From: Verrucomicrobiaceae bacterium
Lineage (GTDB): Bacteria; Verrucomicrobiota; Verrucomicrobiia; Verrucomicrobiales; Verrucomicrobiaceae
Direction of reading: 5' to 3'
Length of the DNA stretch: 64,000 nt
Assembly: GCA_019694165.1 (NCBI GenBank)
Contig: JAIBCL010000022.1
Span: 1 to 64,000, forward strand
Part shown: positions 61,370 through 64,000 of the stretch, one piece after another
Position numbering within the stretch: the first letter of the stretch is position 1
How the letters are laid out: every line of letters begins with the position of its first letter
The notes under the pieces: model-generated
What the model was told of the DNA's origin: nothing
What the model saw: only the letters and a program-made list of their open reading frames with translations
Database searches by the model: none
Made by a program: the position numbers and the translations under genes

Positions 61370-62605
61370 TCAAAGCTGATGCGGCTTCATGGCGGGAGAG
61401 GAATCAAGCACGCTCTCCGGCGTGATGGAGGGAAAGGCCTTCTCCGCGCGGTCCAGCAACTGGACCATGAAACTGTGCAACAGGAACAGGGATGCCGGCA
61501 CACGCTCGGTTACCATGGAGTAGAGACTGACCGGGCGGAACGGTACGTCGCCCCCGCCGTCGCGCTTGAGGTCGTAGCCCTCGTAGCGGTCCCAATAGTT
61601 GCCCTTGAAGACATGATTCACGAGCTGGCCGTTGGTGCCCACGTCGAAGGAGTTCCCCGAGAAGTTGTTGCCGCTGAAGGTGTTGTCCTCGCCGCTGGCG
61701 AGGATGCGCAGCGCCCAGCCGTTCTCGCGCAAGTCGTTGCGCTCAAACACGGTGCGCGTGGCACCCTGGCAATAGACGGCGGTGGAGTTGTGATGGAAAT
61801 GATTGCCGCTGACCGAGCTGTCGGTCAGGTCCTTGATGAGCAGGCCGTAAGCGGAGCTGCCCCAACTGAACTCGAAGACGTTGTCCGTCATTTCGACATG
61901 CCTGGAGAACATCACCGCCACGCCCGCGCCGTTGCGGCTGAACTGGTTCTTCCGGTAGCGGCTGTTGTGCGTGCTCATGAAGTGGAGGCCGTAGCGCATG
62001 TTTCCCTCCACCAAATTCTCCTCGACCGCCGACTCCGAGGCGAACTCAAGGTAGATGCCGTCGCGATGACCGGCGATGTGATTCCCCGCGATGTGAATGC
62101 CCTCACAACTCCACAGATGGATGCCGTTGCCGCTGTTCAATTCCTGACCGGGCCTGCCTTCAATCGTATTGCGCAGCACTTCACAGCGGGCCGCCTTTGC
62201 CAGATAGATTCCGTAGTCGCAGTTCGCCAGATTGTTGTCAGCGAGTGTGACACGCGCCGCGGACTCAACGCGTATGCCGGCAAACTCCTTCGTGCTGGAG
62301 CGTCCGCCGTCCCGCAGCGTGAAGCCGCGGACCGTGACATCGGATGCGCTGACGAGGATGATCTCATTCCTCGACTTGCCATCGAGCACCGCGCCTTCGA
62401 GGCCGGCAAGCGTGAGCGGCTTGGTGATGCGCAGCGTGTCTTCTGCGTAGATTCCGCCATGAACGGTGATCGTGTCACCCGCGGCAGCGGCGGCGAGGGC
62501 GGAGGTGATGGTGGGATGGGCCTGGCCGGCGCCGACGTGCACCTCAGCGCCCGTGGCCCCGAGAGTCACGAGGCTGCAACAAGTGATGAACGCCGGGATA
62601 CGCAT
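61370..62605 (-). CDS. nosD: NosD-like copper-processing protein
   Basis: The 411-residue product has a signal peptide and then a right-handed beta-helix (CASH) of many NN/GN-containing rungs (GNGIHLWSCEGIHIAGN, NNFSGNSF and others), typical of periplasmic NosD, which works with an ABC transporter to mature the copper site of nitrous oxide reductase. It follows the NosL fusion by 13 bases. Genes for its usual partners NosF and NosY are not downstream. The start was chosen from the signal peptide, not the upstream in-frame ATG at 62665. Confidence 0.9.
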   Translation of the reverse strand: MRIPAFITCCSLVTLGATGAEVHVGAGQAHPTITSALAAAAAGDTITVHGGIYAEDTLRITKPLTLAGLEGAVLDGKSRNEIILVSASDVTVRGFTLRDGGRSSTKEFAGIRVESAARVTLADNNLANCDYGIYLAKAARCEVLRNTIEGRPGQELNSGNGIHLWSCEGIHIAGNHIAGHRDGIYLEFASESAVEENLVEGNMRYGLHFMSTHNSRYRKNQFSRNGAGVAVMFSRHVEMTDNVFEFSWGSSAYGLLIKDLTDSSVSGNHFHHNSTAVYCQGATRTVFERNDLRENGWALRILASGEDNTFSGNNFSGNSFDVGTNGQLVNHVFKGNYWDRYEGYDLKRDGGGDVPFRPVSLYSMVTERVPASLFLLHSFMVQLLDRAEKAFPSITPESVLDSSPAMKPHQL

Positions 62606-62618
62606 AGGGAGTGTTGTC

Positions 62619-63665
62619 TCATGGCGTGCAGACGACCGCAGGCCATTTTTCCTCCTTGCCGGCACCTAGCCGGGCTTTGACGGCTTCGAGTTCGGCCTGC
62701 GTGGCGAAAGCAGCGCTGTCGCTCCGCATGGGGCTCTTCAAATCGTCGTTCTTCAGAAAGAGCGCCTTCTCGACCGGGATGAAAACGTTCGGACGGTTGA
62801 AATCACAGACCACGCTCTCTTTGATTTCACCGGGCGCGATGCCGCCGTTCTTCACAAAGTCATTCATGCAGCCGATGTCGTCGAACTTCAGCACCCGGCC
62901 TTTGATCGTGACGATCTCCGCGCCGAAGCGCTGGTCGGAGACGATCATCTTGCAGCCGGCGCATTCGTCCTTGCCGTAACGCATGGGCTCGGGGCCGCGG
63001 CTGCAACTGCCAAGGCTGCAAACAACCAGCACCAACGCCGCAGCAGCGATGGTGTTCTTCGCCACGGCTGGCACCGTCTTCCTGGGGGCTCCGCCTTTGC
63101 GCAGGAAAAGCTCCCACGCGAGCAGGAGGCCGCAGATGCCGCCGGAGACGATCATCACCCAGCCGCCGATGTCGGGGCCGGAGAAAGCGGTGAAATTCAG
63201 CAGGTTCTTGTAGCCGATGAGCGGCGGCTGATACGACATGCCGGGCACCTGGATGGCGGCATTCGGATTCAGATTGTGACCGTATTGATAACCCCAGCGG
63301 TAGAAATCCACGAGGCCTGCGAGACCGCCGAGGGCGAGCACGATCACGTACACCCAGAGCCAGGTGCGGGTGCCTCTGAGGGCGGCGAAGAGTCCCAGCG
63401 CAATGAGCGCACCGAGGAGATAGGTCATGTAACCGAATTCAGGGAACATCTCGACCTTGATCATGGCCATGCCGATGTAGTGGTTCAGGCCGTTGATGAT
63501 GTCGAACGCGCCGCTCAAGGTGTTGATCCAGATCTTCATGTTCAGGCCCTCGGGGTACTGCGGCGCCCAGAGCTGTATCTGCCAGAGCGGAGTGAAGTAG
63601 CCGGCGATCAAGGCGAGCACGGCGACGGCGAGGACGAGACGGGTGACTGGATGGAGGCGGTTCAT
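62619..63665 (-). CDS. nosL: fusion of a five-helix membrane domain and a NosL copper chaperone
   Basis: Residues 1-190 form about five membrane helices with YFTPLWQIQLWAPQYPEGL and NHYIGM segments; residues about 203-225 are a hydrophobic stretch ending LVVCSLGSC, which looks like a lipoprotein signal retained inside the protein; residues 226-348 are NosL-like (YGKDECAGCKMIVSDQRFG, with CxxC at 235-238, and DDIGCMNDF). NosL delivers Cu(I) to nitrous oxide reductase. I recall the membrane part as a separate gene in some Bacteroidetes nos clusters, so this may be a natural fusion. The gene lies between nosZ and nosD. Confidence 0.88.
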   Translation of the reverse strand: MNRLHPVTRLVLAVAVLALIAGYFTPLWQIQLWAPQYPEGLNMKIWINTLSGAFDIINGLNHYIGMAMIKVEMFPEFGYMTYLLGALIALGLFAALRGTRTWLWVYVIVLALGGLAGLVDFYRWGYQYGHNLNPNAAIQVPGMSYQPPLIGYKNLLNFTAFSGPDIGGWVMIVSGGICGLLLAWELFLRKGGAPRKTVPAVAKNTIAAAALVLVVCSLGSCSRGPEPMRYGKDECAGCKMIVSDQRFGAEIVTIKGRVLKFDDIGCMNDFVKNGGIAPGEIKESVVCDFNRPNVFIPVEKALFLKNDDLKSPMRSDSAAFATQAELEAVKARLGAGKEEKWPAVVCTP

Positions 63666-63688
63666 GAGATGCGGGCGTTTTTCGGGTT

Positions 63689-63718
63689 CCGCCTCCCTCG
63701 CGAGCGCGAGGGAGGCGG
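63689..63718. promoter_or_regulatory. strong hairpin between nosZ and the nosL fusion
   Basis: A perfect 14-bp inverted repeat (CCGCCTCCCTCGCG and its complement) with a two-base spacer lies 23 bases upstream of the NosL start. No T tract follows in the direction of transcription, so it more likely stabilises or processes the nosZ message than terminates it. Confidence 0.5.
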
Positions 63719-63751
63719 TTGGTTTTGGGGGGCAAACTGGCAGGAGGCGGT

Positions 63752-64000
63752 CTAGTGGGCCGCGCCGGTGTCACCGACGCTGAACTTCACCGGCGTGGTG
63801 GAGCCTTGCGGTGAGACACGCATGTAACCCTGCATCTCCTGGTGGAGCGCCGAGCAGAAGTCCGTGCAGTAGAAAGGCACCACGCCCACGCGATCAGCCG
63901 TCCACTTCAGCGTTTGTGTTTCGCCGGGCATGATGAGCAGTTCTGCCGCTTTCGAGCCTTTGATCACAAAGCCGTGCGGCACATCCCAGTCCTGCTCAAG
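63752..64000 (-). CDS. nosZ: nitrous oxide reductase, C-terminal CuA domain (partial)
   Basis: The last 82 residues of a longer protein enter from the right edge. They hold a cupredoxin CuA site: CTDFCSALHQEM gives the two Cys, His and Met ligands, preceded by VPHGF with a further His. This matches NosZ, which reduces N2O to N2. The N-terminus, including the CuZ domain, is outside the window. It is the upstream gene of the nosL fusion and nosD. Confidence 0.92.
   Translation of the reverse strand, partial: LEQDWDVPHGFVIKGSKAAELLIMPGETQTLKWTADRVGVVPFYCTDFCSALHQEMQGYMRVSPQGSTTPVKFSVGDTGAAH

Overview
The window reads as chromosome of a high-GC, Gram-negative member of the Verrucomicrobiota, probably close to the Verrucomicrobiaceae. 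The support is indirect: a sulfatase and a DUF5009-type acyltransferase, sugar-phosphate isomerases with Tat-like leaders, LPS-type glycosyltransferases, a DUF1559-like pseudopilin, a DUF5069 gene and about 29 copies of the Gloeo/Verruco (TIGR03803) repeat in one giant gene. No rRNA, tRNA, CRISPR array, integrase or transposase was seen. Genes are dense; no gap between supported features exceeds about 300 bases.

Layout. 1-4.8 kb: start of a Pro/Gln-rich protein, a tight minus-strand operon (sulfatase, unknown exported protein, exported phosphoesterase), then a DUF5009 membrane acyltransferase. 4.9-14.3 kb: housekeeping and small genes (pterin dehydratase, PIG-L deacetylase, an arginyltransferase-like protein, FHA/coiled-coil protein, surE, two esterases, glycerate kinase overlapping fabD). 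14.4-29.7 kb: one 5101-residue gene, an M36 metallopeptidase fused to Calx-beta-like, lamin-tail, TIGR03803, fibronectin-like and RCC1 modules. 29.9-42 kb: sugar and sugar-acid metabolism (sorbosone-type dehydrogenase, TIM-barrel isomerase, two MFS carriers, KDG kinase, 6-phosphogluconate dehydrogenase, 2-hydroxyacid dehydrogenase, Ldh-family dehydrogenase, Uma2 protein). A four-helix-bundle gene framed by outward-facing 10-bp repeat arrays sits flush between two of these genes. 42-48 kb: thiolase, then a surface-glycan set (large membrane protein, methyltransferase, polyprenyl-type GT2, FdtA-like protein), scpA. 48-55 kb: purine nucleoside phosphorylase, an exported protein and a pseudopilin separated by a strong terminator, a DUF6605 exported protein, DUF5069, two LPS-type glycosyltransferases. 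55-60.6 kb: pdxA, DUF1028, a DUF6580-like membrane protein, panB, folK, dapB (the last three overlapping or abutting), and a rhomboid-like protein lacking the catalytic serine. 60.7-64 kb: a minus-strand N2O-reduction cluster, nosZ (C-terminus only), a membrane-domain/NosL fusion, nosD and a fasciclin lipoprotein.

The most unusual items are the giant peptidase, the flush four-helix-bundle element with 10-bp arrays, the NosL fusion that retains an internal lipoprotein signal, and the terminator placed three bases before the pseudopilin start codon.
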